From assembly GCA_905221605.1 (NCBI GenBank), contig CAJNDS010002245.1, positions 529,521 to 554,046 on the forward strand: a DNA stretch of 24,526 bases, read 5' to 3'. Source of the DNA: Symbiodinium natans (lineage: Eukaryota > Sar > Dinophyceae > Suessiales > Symbiodiniaceae). Positions 1-7,954 of this stretch are shown in pieces (position 1 is the first letter of the stretch; every line of letters begins with the position of its first letter). Under the pieces are notes generated by a model. It ran no database searches. It had not been told where the DNA came from and saw only the letters and a program-made list of their open reading frames with translations. The position numbers were made by a program, and so were the translations under genes.

Positions 1-41
1 ACAAATATCCCCATAATCTCTGTAATCCCTCTATGCCTAAG

Positions 42-120
42 AGAGGCCACGCTGGGCGACCTCTCCGGGCTGTACCAGTTTGGCATCCTTAACTGGAAAG
101 AATCAATACTTGTCATGTTG
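42..120 (+). CDS. Exon-like island, unidentified protein
   Basis: Open frame from 43 (GAG GCC ACG...) gives 26 GC3-rich codons beginning EATLGDLSGLYQFGILNWKE. An AG acceptor (CCTAAG) ends at 41, and the following GT at 121-122 is the first base pair of a G array, so the next intron would open GTTTAGGG. The length (79 nt) and the sharp junction with the array match the better supported exons downstream. I do not recognise the protein. It could be an internal exon of a gene that begins outside the window. Confidence 0.4.
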
Positions 121-293
121 GTTTAGGGTTTAGGGTTTGGGGGGTTTGGAGGGGGCGGTTTGGGGGGGGTTTGGCGGGCGGGGGGGGGGGGGGGGGGTGG
201 GTTTGGGGGGGAAGGAGGGTTTGGGGGTTTGGGTGGGGGGTGTTTGGGGGGGGGGTTGGGGGGTTTGGGGGGGTTTGGGGGGGTTTGGTGTTA
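121..293 (+). repeat. Degenerate G array with 18-G homopolymer
   Basis: Begins with two TTTAGGG units, then decays to GTTTGGGGG-like units with an unbroken run of 18 G at 180-197. The proline- or glycine-rich frames here are repeat translation, not genes. Confidence 0.85.
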
Positions 294-436
294 ATCTTTA
301 CCTGCTTTGCCAGCAGGCTCAACTTTACGCGATTGGTGTCGGTTTGAGGGGGTTTAGGATTTGGACGTCCGCGCTGTTGGCAGATTGGGTTTGTCGTTGC
401 GAAGGGTTCATCCCCACCCTCAAATGCAACTATTGC

Positions 437-517
437 AACCCTATACCCTAAACCCTAAATCCTAAACCCTAGACCCTAAACCCTATACCCTAAACTCTAA
501 ATCCTAAACCCGAAACC
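437..517 (-). repeat. C array
   Basis: Imperfect CCCTAAA units (CCCTATA, TCCTAAA and CCCTAGA variants). With the G array at 121-293 it encloses 294-436, a plausible intron interior. Confidence 0.85.
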
Positions 518-661
518 TTTTTGTGTGTGGGAGCGGGGCGAAGTTCTAGTCGGTCCCGATGGCAGTTCAGCGATGAAGCCGAATTCCTGAAGACAGAACA
601 TCTCAAGCCCACACCCTCGTTCCCCTCCCCTTCGACCCCCCACAAAAAGCAAAGTACAGCC

Positions 662-784
662 CACCCTAAACCCTCAAACCTAACCCTAAACTCCAGCCCC
701 TAAACCCTAAACCCTAAACCCTAAGACCCTAAGACCCTAAGACCCTAAGACCCTAAGACCCTAAGCCCTAAACCCTAAACCCGA
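662..784 (-). repeat. C array with an embedded octamer block
   Basis: CCCTAAA units flank about five tandem copies of the 8-mer AAGACCCT at about 721-766, a local variant that expanded inside the array. Confidence 0.85.
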
Positions 785-858
785 CCCCCAACAAAAGCAA
801 AGAACTCTGAACCTGAGAGGTCCCACACTTGAGGCCAGAGCAAGCCCTCGTCCACTCG

Positions 859-943
859 TTTAGGGTTTAGGGGTTTAGGGTTTAGGGTTTAGGGTTTAGG
901 GTTTAGGGTTTAGGGTTTGGGGTTTAGGGTTTAGGGTTTAGGG
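859..943 (+). repeat. G array
   Basis: About eleven TTTAGGG units with a few TTTGGGG or TTTAGGGG variants. Its last unit supplies a TTTAG|GG sequence that can act as the 3' splice site of the next island. Confidence 0.9.
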
Positions 944-1037
944 CTCAATGTTCATGATGCCTCGGAAAATCTCCGAGGTAAGGGTGCATCAATGGTGGAC
1001 GGTGGCGCTTACGACGCGCAGAAGGCTTACAAGGACA
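942..1037 (+). CDS. Exon-like island, unidentified protein
   Basis: Continuous frame from 944 gives 31 codons that look protein-coding, including LNVHDASENLRGKGASMVDG and GAYDAQKAYKD. The acceptor AG (940-941) lies inside the last array unit. The donor GT at 1038-1039 opens a short GTTTAGGG run. The frame stays open beyond 1037, but composition changes there. I do not recognise the protein. Confidence 0.4.
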
Positions 1038-1053
1038 GTTTAGGGTTTGGGCG

Positions 1054-1375
1054 AACTAGGGTCTACATTTTCCGAAGGGCCTTAGAAGTAGGCCTACTAC
1101 GGAAAGGAGGGGGGGTAGGGGTAATGTTGCTATTTCGGAGACGTAGGGCTGCTGAAAGCCAAGTACTGATGGTGATCACGAACCCAAACACATCTGGAAA
1201 CTCCTCAGCTAGCTTGATAAAGTACAGCACTTGCCCTTCTGGTTCAGGGTTGATGCGCAGAGCCGAAGACCCTGCATCCGGCAGATGCAAACCTCTGCCA
1301 AAAACTCCAAACCCTGCACGCGCCCTAAACCCCAAACATCTCGAGCAACTTTTTTGCATACCTTCAAGAAAGAAG
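1054..1375. other. Unique intron interior, no clear gene
   Basis: Non-repetitive sequence between a short G run and a C array. Frames are open on both strands (the plus frame from 992 runs to 1411), but none has convincing codon use or splice sites. Confidence 0.4.
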
Positions 1376-1481
1376 CTGGAACCCCAAACCCCTAATCTTA
1401 AACACTTATAAACCCCAAACCCTAAACCCTACTAAACCCTAAGCCCTAAACTCCAAACCCCTAAACCCCAAACCCCAAACC
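1376..1481 (-). repeat. C array, degenerate
   Basis: Mixed CCCTAAA, CCCCAAA and CCCCTAAA units ending just before a CTTACAG acceptor. Confidence 0.85.
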
Positions 1482-1487
1482 TTACAG

Positions 1488-1556
1488 TGGCGGACAAGAG
1501 GACTCGAAGCTCTGCAACGTGCTGTTCACACTGGAGCTTGCACGAAGGCCCCCACG
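1488..1556 (+). CDS. Exon-like island between C and G arrays
   Basis: A CTTACAG acceptor precedes it and a strong donor ACG|GTAGGT follows. The best frame (from 1489) includes QEDSKLCNVLFTLELARR, which is loosely like a PPR first helix, but one motif is not enough to call it. All three frames are open, so frame choice rests on codon use. Phase does not match the previous island without an alternative acceptor. Confidence 0.35.
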
Positions 1557-1573
1557 GTAGGTGCAAAGTAAGC

Positions 1574-1653
1574 TTAGGGTTTAGGGTTTAGGGTTTAGGG
1601 TTTAGGGTTTAGGGTTTAGGGTTTAGGGTTTAGGGTTTAGGGTTTAGGGTTTA
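1574..1653 (+). repeat. G array, perfect
   Basis: About eleven uninterrupted TTTAGGG units. Confidence 0.95.
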
Positions 1654-1677
1654 GCAAGGGGCTGGAGGTCATTTGGG

Positions 1678-1867
1678 AGCTACTTAGGTATAAAGGGGCT
1701 ATGTAATTAGGGCCTTTTGTAGGGGAATTAGCAAAGTAGGTAAAAAGTAGGGTTTCAATTTTCAGGGTTGTTACATGAGGCCCTTCAGATGGTCCCTTAC
1801 CTCCTTTAAAGAATTCTGAAGCAGGGGACCTACCTCAGCACCCGGGCCGAGACTTTTCTTAGTAGCT
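1678..1867. mobile_element. Possible MITE-like element
   Basis: AGCTACTTAG at 1678-1687 and CTTAGTAGCT at 1858-1867 form a 10-bp inverted repeat with one mismatch. An internal stretch near 1785-1812 (GGTCCCTTACCTCCTTTA) recurs near 5884 with few changes, and a TTCTTAGTAG end recurs near 6071. This is weak evidence of a dispersed non-autonomous family. Confidence 0.3.
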
Positions 1868-1935
1868 GAGTAGGGAACCTTTAACCCATCGGGGGTATGT
1901 ATAATTCCTGCCAGAGTTGACAGGTTAACCTTTTC

Positions 1936-2009
1936 TAAACCCTAAACCCTAAACCCTAAACCCTAAACCCTAAACCCTAAACCCTAAACCCTAAACCCTA
2001 AACCCTAAA
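1936..2009 (-). repeat. C array, perfect
   Basis: About ten CCCTAAA units. With the G array at 1574-1653 it brackets 1654-1935. Confidence 0.95.
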
Positions 2010-2212
2010 CAACTAGGTCTAAAGACTCTTCAGGGGTGCAGGGCGCCCAGGCACGAGCCAACGGGCGCTGTCAACCCTCGATGAGACACGCCTCAACCCT
2101 TTAAATCCTCCAAGGTCCTCCGAAACCCCCTTCAAAGCCTGTAGAGGCAACCCCTGAGTACTTGAGACACCCAAAAGAAACCCTAGAACCCTACAACCCC
2201 CCAAGGACTGCA

Positions 2213-2402
2213 AGCCCTAAAGCCCTAAAACCCTAAAACCCTGAAGCCTAAAACCGAAAACCCAAAGCCTAAAACTAAAACCTAAAACCTAAACCCCTGC
2301 AATGCAAAGCCCCAACACCAAACCCTGAACCCGTTGATTCCGATCCCCGAAGCCCTGAACCCTAATAAACCCTAAACCCTAAACCCCAAACCCCAAACCC
2401 CA
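2213..2402 (-). repeat. Degenerate C array
   Basis: CCCTAAA-derived units with many changes (CCTAAAA, CCCTGAA, CCCCAAA), densest at 2213-2300 and 2347-2402. Confidence 0.7.
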
Positions 2403-2409
2403 ATGCCAG

Positions 2410-2462
2410 GCTGAAGGCGAAAGGCTCGCAGGTGACTGCGAACTGTTTCAGCCCAGGCTCGC
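2410..2462 (+). CDS. Exon-like island
   Basis: ATGCCAG|G acceptor, then codons from 2411 reading LKAKGSQVTANCFSPGS. The GT at 2463-2464 is the first base pair of the next G array. There is an alternative donor at 2431 (GCAG|GTGACT). Not identified. Confidence 0.35.
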
Positions 2463-2540
2463 GTTTAGGGTTTAGGGTTTGGGGTTTAGGGATAAGGGAT
2501 TAGGGATTCGGGTGTTAGGGTTTAGGGTTTAGGGTTTGGG
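2463..2540 (+). repeat. G array
   Basis: TTTAGGG units broken by GATAAGGGATTAGGGATTCGG. Followed by 2541-2873, unique sequence with scattered single units and no supported gene. Confidence 0.85.
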
Positions 2541-2873
2541 GCTTGGGAGTTTATGATGTTAGGCTAGGTTTTAGTTTAGGGCTATAGGGCTTTAAGGTTT
2601 AGAGTTTTCTGGGGCTGATACCGTTTTTGAGGTTGCTAACCGTCTTTAGAGCTTCGAATGGGCTCTAGTGGATTAGGGTTTAGGGTATAGACTTTTTAGG
2701 TTCTGTCCCCTCTGTGCCCAAGAGTTTACCCTTCACAGTTCAAGGTTTTGGGGTTTCGATGTTGAGGGTTCAGGTTTACAGGTTGAGATCTTTACTGGGG
2801 CCGGGGGATTGAGGGCTTGTTGGCTTTTAGAGAAGCCGACGTGCTTAGAAAACTTGGGGATACTTCAATCTAG

Positions 2874-2935
2874 CCCTACACCCCAATCCCAAAGCCCGAA
2901 ACCCTAAACGCCAAAGCCCTAAACCCTATACCCAA
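2874..2935 (-). repeat. Degenerate C array
   Basis: CCCTAAA-like units ahead of an excellent acceptor (CTGTTCCTTCCACAG) ending at 2971. Confidence 0.65.
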
Positions 2936-2971
2936 AACTGTGAAAATGAAAACCCTGTTCCTTCCACAGGC

Positions 2972-3016
2972 CTCATCCCGTCGCCAACCTTTTTCCGCTA
3001 CCAGCGCCTTTGACAC
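2972..3016 (+). CDS. Exon-like island running into a G23 tract
   Basis: Preceded by a pyrimidine tract and CACAG|G. Three frames are open over 45 nt (for example ASSRRQPFSATSAFDT). It is followed directly by 23 G residues at 3017-3039, and the first GT is at 3039-3040. The reading frame and donor cannot be fixed. Confidence 0.3.
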
Positions 3017-3130
3017 GGGGGGGGGGGGGGGGGGGGGGGTGGGGTTTCGGGGTTGTGGGGTTTTGGGGTTTGGGTTTTGGGGTTTTGGGTGTAGGCGTAT
3101 CAGAGTGTAGGGTCTAGGGTTTAGGGTGTC
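3017..3130 (+). repeat. G23 homopolymer and degenerate G array
   Basis: Uninterrupted G from 3017 to 3039, then GGGGTTTTGGGG-like units ending in two TTTAGGG copies. Confidence 0.85.
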
Positions 3131-3171
3131 AGGCTCCCGAGCCACATAGGGTTCAGGGGTTCAGGGTGTAG

Positions 3172-3228
3172 GGGCCTTGCGGAGTATGCTCGACTATATG
3201 TTGAGCTGAAGAAGCCACCCTTGGCACG
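3172..3228 (+). CDS. Exon-like island
   Basis: TGTAG|G acceptor (AG 3170-3171). Frame from 3173 reads GLAEYARLYVELKKPPLA with high GC3. The donor GT at 3229-3230 leads straight into the G array. Both flanks are G arrays, so the intron rule seen downstream is only half met here. Protein not identified. Confidence 0.42.
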
Positions 3229-3319
3229 GTGTAGGGTTTAGGGTTTAGGGTCTAGGGTCTAGGGTCTAGGGTCTAGGGTTTAGGGTTTAGGGTTTAGGGT
3301 TTAGGGTTTAGGGTTTAGG
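3229..3319 (+). repeat. G array
   Basis: TTTAGGG units with a run of TCTAGGG variants at about 3250-3280. Confidence 0.9.
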
Positions 3320-3546
3320 GCCAGCCTCCAATCGCGCTTGGCCAGCCCCGAACAAGAAGCCTGGTTGTTCGTCCGACTGTCCTATCTTGTCAGTAAACCC
3401 GCCATGTATTAACTACTGCCTATAAACCCGAAAACCGCTAAAGCCCAAATTCCAGAAACCTGGTAGCTCCTAAACCCCTAAGCCCCTGAACCCGAACCCC
3501 CTACACCCCAAGGCCTAAAAACCACGAATACTCTAAATTCCAGAAG

Positions 3547-3702
3547 CCTGGTAGCCTAACACCCTAACCCTAAACCCTAAGCCCTAAACCCTAAACCCTA
3601 AACCCTAAACCCTAAACCCTAAACCCTAAACCCTAAACCCTAAACCCTAAACCCTAAACCCTAACCCTAGACCCTAAACCCTAAACCTTAAACCCTAAAC
3701 CG
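3547..3702 (-). repeat. C array, long
   Basis: About twenty CCCTAAA units. Pairs with the G array at 3229-3319 around 3320-3546. Confidence 0.95.
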
Positions 3703-3705
3703 AAG

Positions 3706-3784
3706 CCTGGAAGCCAAGGAGCTCAGGATTCTCCTCGGCCTTCGCCTTCGCAGCCAACAACGTTCTCAAGCCCCCTGGCCAGGA
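3706..3784 (+). CDS. Exon-like island between C and G arrays
   Basis: A GC-rich 79-nt island squeezed between a C array and a G array. All three plus frames are open, one of them giving LEAKELRILLGLRLRSQQRS. Candidate acceptors are AG at 3704-3705 or downstream AG|G sites. The donor GT at 3785-3786 opens the next array. Frame undecided. Confidence 0.33.
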
Positions 3785-3888
3785 GTTTAGGGTTTAGGGT
3801 TTAGGGTTTAGGGTTTAGGGTTTAGGGTTTAGGGTTTAGGGTTTAGGGTTTAGGGTTCAGGGTTCAGGGTTTAGGGTTTAGGGTTTCT
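3785..3888 (+). repeat. G array
   Basis: About fourteen TTTAGGG units, then decayed copies to about 4024. Confidence 0.92.
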
Positions 3889-4049
3889 AGGGTTGTTTAA
3901 GGTAGGGCTCTGAGGTTTCTAGGGTTTAGGGTTCTGGGCTTCTGTTGTTTGCCAGAGTTTCGGTTCCAGGTTCTAGGGTCTCGGGTCGATTTAGGGTTCT
4001 CGTCTTCAGGGTTTAGGGTTTAGACTTCAGGCTTAGGCGAGTGCCCCCT

Positions 4050-4098
4050 AGCCCTAAACCCTAAACCCTAAACCCTAAACCCTAAACCCTAAACCCTA
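4050..4098 (-). repeat. C array
   Basis: Seven CCCTAAA units ending CCCTAG, which is itself a usable acceptor. Confidence 0.92.
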
Positions 4099-4099
4099 G

Positions 4100-4219
4100 A
4101 ACCTGGGTGTGGGCGCTGTTATAGGGGACACCAGGCTCCAGCGGACACCCCTTGGACAGACGCAGTATATCCTTTGTCGAAGCTCTGAATACGAAACTGC
4201 AACCAAAGATCTCTTATAG
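4100..4219 (+). CDS. Possible terminal exon
   Basis: After CCCTAG, 39 sense codons run from 4100 (NLGVGAVIGDTRLQRTPLGQ, then TQYILCRSSEYETATKDLL) to TAG at 4217-4219, where a C array begins. The open length and codon use suggest coding. An in-frame stop beside an array that is not in donor orientation would fit a last exon. Not identified; chance openness is possible. Confidence 0.3.
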   Translation, partial: NLGVGAVIGDTRLQRTPLGQTQYILCRSSEYETATKDLL

Positions 4220-4310
4220 CCCTAAACCCTAAACCCTAAACCCTCAACCCTCAACCCTAAACCCTCTGTAGACCCTAAAGCCCCAAAACCCCCCAAAAGC
4301 CCTAAGCCCT
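4220..4310 (-). repeat. C array, decaying
   Basis: CCCTAAA units to about 4268, then imperfect copies. Confidence 0.85.
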
Positions 4311-4440
4311 AAAAGACCTGAACCGAAACCCAAACCCAAATTTCCACAGGCCCCCAACCCCCGAACCCGTTACAAGCTATCCGAAGAGCGAAACGCCTGA
4401 ACCCTAAAACCTGAACCTTTTAAAGCCCCCAGAGTCCCTG

Positions 4441-4558
4441 AGGGTTTAGGGTTTAGGGTTTAGGGTTTGGGGTTTGGGGTTTGGGGTTTAGGGTCTGGGT
4501 TAAGGGGCTCTAGGTTCAGGATTTAGGGTTTGGGGTTTAGGGTTTTGGGTTTAGGGTA
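4441..4558 (+). repeat. G array
   Basis: Mix of TTTAGGG and TTTGGGG units. With 5469-5598 it brackets a 0.9-kb interior. Confidence 0.88.
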
Positions 4559-4764
4559 GAGGGACGGGCTACAGCCCCAATTCCCAGACCAAACTAGGTT
4601 CAGGGTTCCGAGTTTAAGGGTTTGGGCTTGACCTGAACACGCTACCCCAAAACTTAACCCCTAATTAAACTTTAAACCAACCTGATTCCCAACAATGCAA
4701 ACCACCAGCCCTCAACCCTGAACCCAGCAGCAACTTTAATGTTGCACTGTCTTTAGTATGGGGG

Positions 4765-4850
4765 CCCCCCCCCCCCCAAACAAATTTGGACCCTCTATAA
4801 ACGCGTGGCCCGGCGACCCCCCCAAACAAATTGGGGGGGGGGGGGGGGGG
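4765..4850. repeat. C13 and G18 tracts flanking a short repeated motif
   Basis: C run at 4765-4777 and G run at 4833-4850. The motif CCCCAAACAAATT occurs beside both, and its complement appears at about 5078-5095. Confidence 0.7.
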
Positions 4851-4900
4851 AACCGCCCTCAGGGCCTCAAGCCTTTAGGACCTCAAGGCCTGAAGCTTTC

Positions 4901-5039
4901 CAGCCTTTAAGATTCCTGGAGCCCAAGGCCCTCGGGGCCTCAAGCCTTACTGCGTAAGCCCTTAACCCAAAACACAAACCCTCAAAAAAAAATCATCCGA
5001 AAAAAAACTTGGTATTATAGAGGGTAGCCAGACAAACTT
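4901..5039 (+). repeat. Diverged direct duplication, copy 1
   Basis: Copy 1 of a roughly 140-bp unit sharing TTCCTGGAGCCCAAG, CTTACTGCG, an A-rich core and AATAG/TATAG with copy 2. No reading frame of note. Confidence 0.65.
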
Positions 5040-5167
5040 ACTAAAAACAGTCTGACCGGCCCGTGGGCTACCTATCACAAAATTTGTTTGGGGCCTCGTT
5101 TCGTAATGAATTTCCATTAGGCTTTACATGGGATTGGCCGGGCTTAGATTTCTGGATTCTCCGCGCT

Positions 5168-5314
5168 CTGGCTCTTTAAGGTTCCTGGAGCCCAAGCCCT
5201 CAGGGCTTCAAGTCTTACTGCGAAAGCTCTTAACCCAAAACACAAACCCTTATAAAAAAAAAAAAAAACGTCCGGAAAAAACTTGTGATAATAGCGGGTA
5301 CCCTGAACAAACTC
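5168..5314 (+). repeat. Diverged direct duplication, copy 2
   Basis: Second copy, containing A15 at 5254-5268. By eye the copies agree at roughly four bases in five. Both lie inside a large intron-like interval. A SINE-like or MITE-like origin is possible but unproven. Confidence 0.65.
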
Positions 5315-5468
5315 GGTTCGCAGAATAAATTTTCGAAACTTGTGATTATAGACCCTCCTTATACTAAAGTCAGTCCAACATTAATCGAGTCCCTACAACA
5401 CCCTAAAGCTCCGAAAGACCCTGAAAGTCCCTAAAGCCAAGATGCTACCAAATCAAAAGCTCTCAGCC

Positions 5469-5598
5469 CGAAACCCTAAACCCTAAACCCTAAACCCTAA
5501 ACCCTAAACCCTAAACCCTAAACCCTAAACCCTAAACCCTAAACCCTAAACCCTAAACCCTAAACCCTAAACCCTAAACCCTAAACCCCAAACCCCAG
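5469..5598 (-). repeat. C array, long and uniform
   Basis: About eighteen CCCTAAA units, the last ones CCCCAAA. Confidence 0.95.
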
Positions 5599-5616
5599 CC
5601 CGTCCCCGGACCCCAG

Positions 5617-5669
5617 GATCGCCGAAACACAGCAGTTTGGCGGTGAAACGTGACCCGGTCGCACTTTCG
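5617..5669 (+). CDS. Exon-like island between C and G arrays
   Basis: CCCCAG|G acceptor (AG 5615-5616). The frame from 5619 reads SPKHSSLAVKRDPVALS; the other two frames contain stops. The donor GT at 5670-5671 begins a GTTTGGCG/GTTTAGGG array. This is one of the cleaner small exons because only one frame is open. Protein not identified. Confidence 0.4.
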
Positions 5670-5845
5670 GTTTGGCGTTTCAGGTTTGGCGTTTAGGGTT
5701 TGGTGTTTAGGGTCTGGGGTTTAAGGTTTGGGGTTTAGGGTTTGGGGTTTGGGGTCTAGGGATTGGGGTTTGCGGTTTGGGGTTTAGGCGTTCAGGATAT
5801 GGGGTTTTGGGGTCTACGAGTCACAAGGGCTTAGGGTTTGGGGTA
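5670..5845 (+). repeat. Degenerate G array
   Basis: TTTGGCG, TTTAGGG and TTTGGGG units, decaying rightward. Confidence 0.8.
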
Positions 5846-5980
5846 GAGACCGCTTACGAGTAGTTGCATGGGCCCCTAATATGGTCCCCTACCTCCTTTA
5901 CAAAATCGGCTCTGGCGTGTGGGCCCTTGGGTTGTATAGGGTACACAAAGCGTATATGAGGGGTCCCCTTCTAAGGGTCG

Positions 5981-5995
5981 CTCTCTCTGTGTCTG

Positions 5996-6026
<31 letters not shown>

Positions 6027-6073
6027 TGGTCTCTCGCTCTGTCACTCTCTTCGCGCTCTCTCTCTCTCTCTTC
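5981..6073 (+). repeat. CT microsatellite
   Basis: Imperfect TCTC tract with a few G interruptions, inside an intron-like interval. The Ser/Leu-rich frame across it is repeat translation. Confidence 0.9.
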
Positions 6074-6189
6074 TTAGTAGGGAAACCGGGGGTTAGGGTC
6101 AGGGTGGCTCATATCCCGTTGATGCTATGTTGCAGAAATCAAGATTTCCTCATTCTTGCAGTGTTCTGAGAACCAGTCCCCTCTCTTCT

Positions 6190-6248
6190 ATAACCCTAAA
6201 CCCTAAACCCTAAACCCTAAACCCTAAACCCTAAACCCTAAACCCTAA
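6190..6248 (-). repeat. C array, perfect
   Basis: Eight CCCTAAA units. Confidence 0.93.
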
Positions 6249-6402
6249 TATTTCATTTCCCCAAAGCCTCAACCCCTGTGATGCGCCTAAGCCCCCCTAA
6301 ACCCCCCGAAACCCTAAAACCTAAACTCACAACCCTCTCTCAGCCCTAGAACTCTCCATAGAAGCGGCCCCTTAAAGATCAACCCTTTTCAGGACTTTTA
6401 GC

Positions 6403-6465
6403 GCGGGAGCAACATCCCAGCTGGTTAGAGTACGCGTCTTGTGGTACCGTGAGAGTTTTGGAGTT
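6403..6465 (+). ncRNA. tRNA-like fragment, possibly SINE head
   Basis: CAGCTGGTTAGAGTA (6418-6432) closely matches a tRNA D-arm and A box, and TTGTGGT (6439-6445) resembles a His-type anticodon loop. The expected GCTC before the D-loop reads ATCC. The T arm is degenerate (GGAGTTAAA), and the sequence runs directly into a C array. This is a decayed or truncated tRNA relic, not a working gene. Confidence 0.3.
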
Positions 6466-6590
6466 AAACCCTAAACCCTAAACCCGAAACCCTAAACCCT
6501 AAACCCTAAACCCTAAACCCTAAACCTAAACCCTAGACCCTAAACCCTAAACCCTAAACCCTAAACCCTAACCCTAAATCCTAAACCCCA
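6464..6590 (-). repeat. C array
   Basis: About sixteen units with two shortened copies, abutting the tRNA-like fragment. Confidence 0.93.
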
Positions 6591-6593
6591 AAG

Positions 6594-6649
6594 CTCATCC
6601 TGGAGGTTGGTCTTCATGGCCTTGGACCCAGGTCTGAAGGGGAGGCTCG
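6594..6649 (+). CDS. Exon-like island between C and G arrays
   Basis: CCAAAG acceptor, frame from 6594 reading LILEVGLHGLGPRSEGEAR. There is no GT before the array. A GC at 6650-6651 is the only nearby donor-like dinucleotide. Moderate coding character, unidentified. Confidence 0.28.
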
Positions 6650-6652
6650 GCT

Positions 6653-6700
6653 ATTTAGGGTTTAGGGTTTAGGGTTTTGGGTTTAGGGTTTAGGGTTTAG
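6653..6700 (+). repeat. G array
   Basis: Six TTTAGGG-type units, with decayed copies following to 6755. Confidence 0.9.
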
Positions 6701-6779
6701 GCCTTCGTGCAACTTGGTTTTTGGGCTTCAGGGGTTTAGGGTTTCGGAGTTCAGGGATGTAGTTAGGGATTGAGGGGTT

Positions 6780-6848
6780 GAACCCTAAACCCTAAACCCT
6801 AAACCCTAAACCCTAAACCCTAAACCCCGGTTTAGGGTTTAGGGCTTA
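6780..6848. repeat. Head-to-head C/G array junction
   Basis: Seven CCCTAAA units (6780-6828) turn into TTTAGGG units (6830-6848) across CCCCGG with no spacer, so the locus is a near-perfect palindrome at its centre. Confidence 0.92.
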
Positions 6849-6968
6849 AGGTTAGGAGTCGAAAGGGCGGGTGCCTGAGGATTCCTTACTTGTAGATTTG
6901 ACCCCTTCACGCACATCCTTTGGGTTTGGGGGTGCAGGAGTTAAGGGCTTTAGAGGTTCAGAGTTTAG

Positions 6969-7017
6969 CCCAAACCCTAAACCCAAAAACCCAAAAACCT
7001 AAACCCTAAACCCTACG
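6969..7017 (-). repeat. Degenerate C array
   Basis: CCCTAAA and CCCAAAAA units. Confidence 0.75.
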
Positions 7018-7136
7018 CCTTAGGATTCCGGGGTTTCGGCTTTGAGAACACAGCTCCCGCTCTGAAACCCCCGGACCGTCTCAGAGCAGTCGTGGGTGAA
7101 GGCGCTGAAACCTTTTTCTTGAACTCCTACTGTTTG

Positions 7137-7249
7137 CTAGGATGCCCAGTAGTACCCTTATTCCCTTTTTGGCTGGTTTAGGTTCCCTTATGAACCCCTT
7201 TAAGCAAAAAAGGGCACCCTTTTTAAGCCTAGGTTACTGGGCAGCCTAG
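7137..7249. mobile_element. MITE-like element with 15-bp TIRs
   Basis: CTAGGATGCCCAGTA (7137-7151) and TACTGGGCAGCCTAG (7235-7249) are inverted repeats with one mismatch. No coding capacity. The interior has TTTTTGGCTGGTTTAGGTTCCC and AAAAAAGGGCACCC. Versions of this core recur inverted near 12165-12205 and in 23317-23429, so it belongs to a small family. CTAG at the ends may include the target duplication. Confidence 0.6.
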
Positions 7250-7320
7250 TTTGCTTCCCGGACCCCGGACAAGATCCAACAAGTAGATCCCCTTCAGAGT
7301 ACCTAAGAACAACCCGCACA

Positions 7321-7466
7321 TACTATTTGGGGATTCTTCTTTTTGGATCCCCCAGGGGTCTGGGTTAAGAACCCCCCGAACATATTAACGGATTCTTTTT
7401 TCTTAAGGGTGTATAGTATGGGGATGATCATCGTTTGTTTTTTGGGGGGTTCTTAAGCAAATAGTA
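7321..7466. mobile_element. MITE-like nested inverted repeat
   Basis: Outer arms TACTATTTG (7321-7329) and CAAATAGTA (7458-7466) are perfect. Inner arms TTAAGAACCCCCC (7365-7377) and GGGGGGTTCTTAA (7444-7456) are also perfect. No reading frame. The two sets of arms make one foldback structure of about 146 bp. Confidence 0.55.
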
Positions 7467-7806
7467 GTCAAAAGACAGTTGGTCCCCTAAACCCGAAACC
7501 CTTGGTGTGGCGTTGTTTAGGGTTTAATTCAGCTTTATCCATAGGGTTTAGGGCATAATGTGCCTTCATGAGATTGATCTTGGTTGTTGAGTTATATGGT
7601 ATATACGTCATCAGCCCTCGAACCTAGAGAAAAGGAAGCGAACCCCAGCGCAGAGTTGGCACTGTGATCTTCTGGCGCCCGACATCCGAAACTCTTCTAA
7701 ATCCACACCCAGGAATTCGTGGACCCCTAAGAACCCTAAAGTCCTCAACACAACAATGGCTTAGGGCTTAGGGCAAAAAATCCCAAACACCCAGCCCCTC
7801 AGTAAA

Positions 7807-7942
7807 CCTTAAACCCTAAACCCTAAACCCTAAACCCTAAACCCTAAACCCTAAACCCTAAACCCTAAACCCTAAACCCTAAACCCTAAACCCTAAACCC
7901 TAAACCCTAAACCCTAAACCCTAAACCCTAAACCCTAAACCC
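7807..7942 (-). repeat. C array, longest uniform run
   Basis: About nineteen CCCTAAA units with no internal change. Confidence 0.96.
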
Positions 7943-7954
7943 GAAGCCGCCAAG

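Noticed and set aside
113-322. Pro-rich (minus) and Gly-rich (plus) open frames near 113-451
   Set aside because: They are translations of a degenerate G array and its G18 tract. The same applies to frames over 3017-3130, 10507-10753 and 13541-13786.
521-703. 60-codon plus frame containing FSDEAEFLKTEHLKP
   Set aside because: A short stretch looks coding, but it lies between two C arrays, has no good donor, and its tail is array translation.
437-784. CRISPR-like array
   Set aside because: Repeats are tandem 7-mers with no spacers, in a eukaryotic context.
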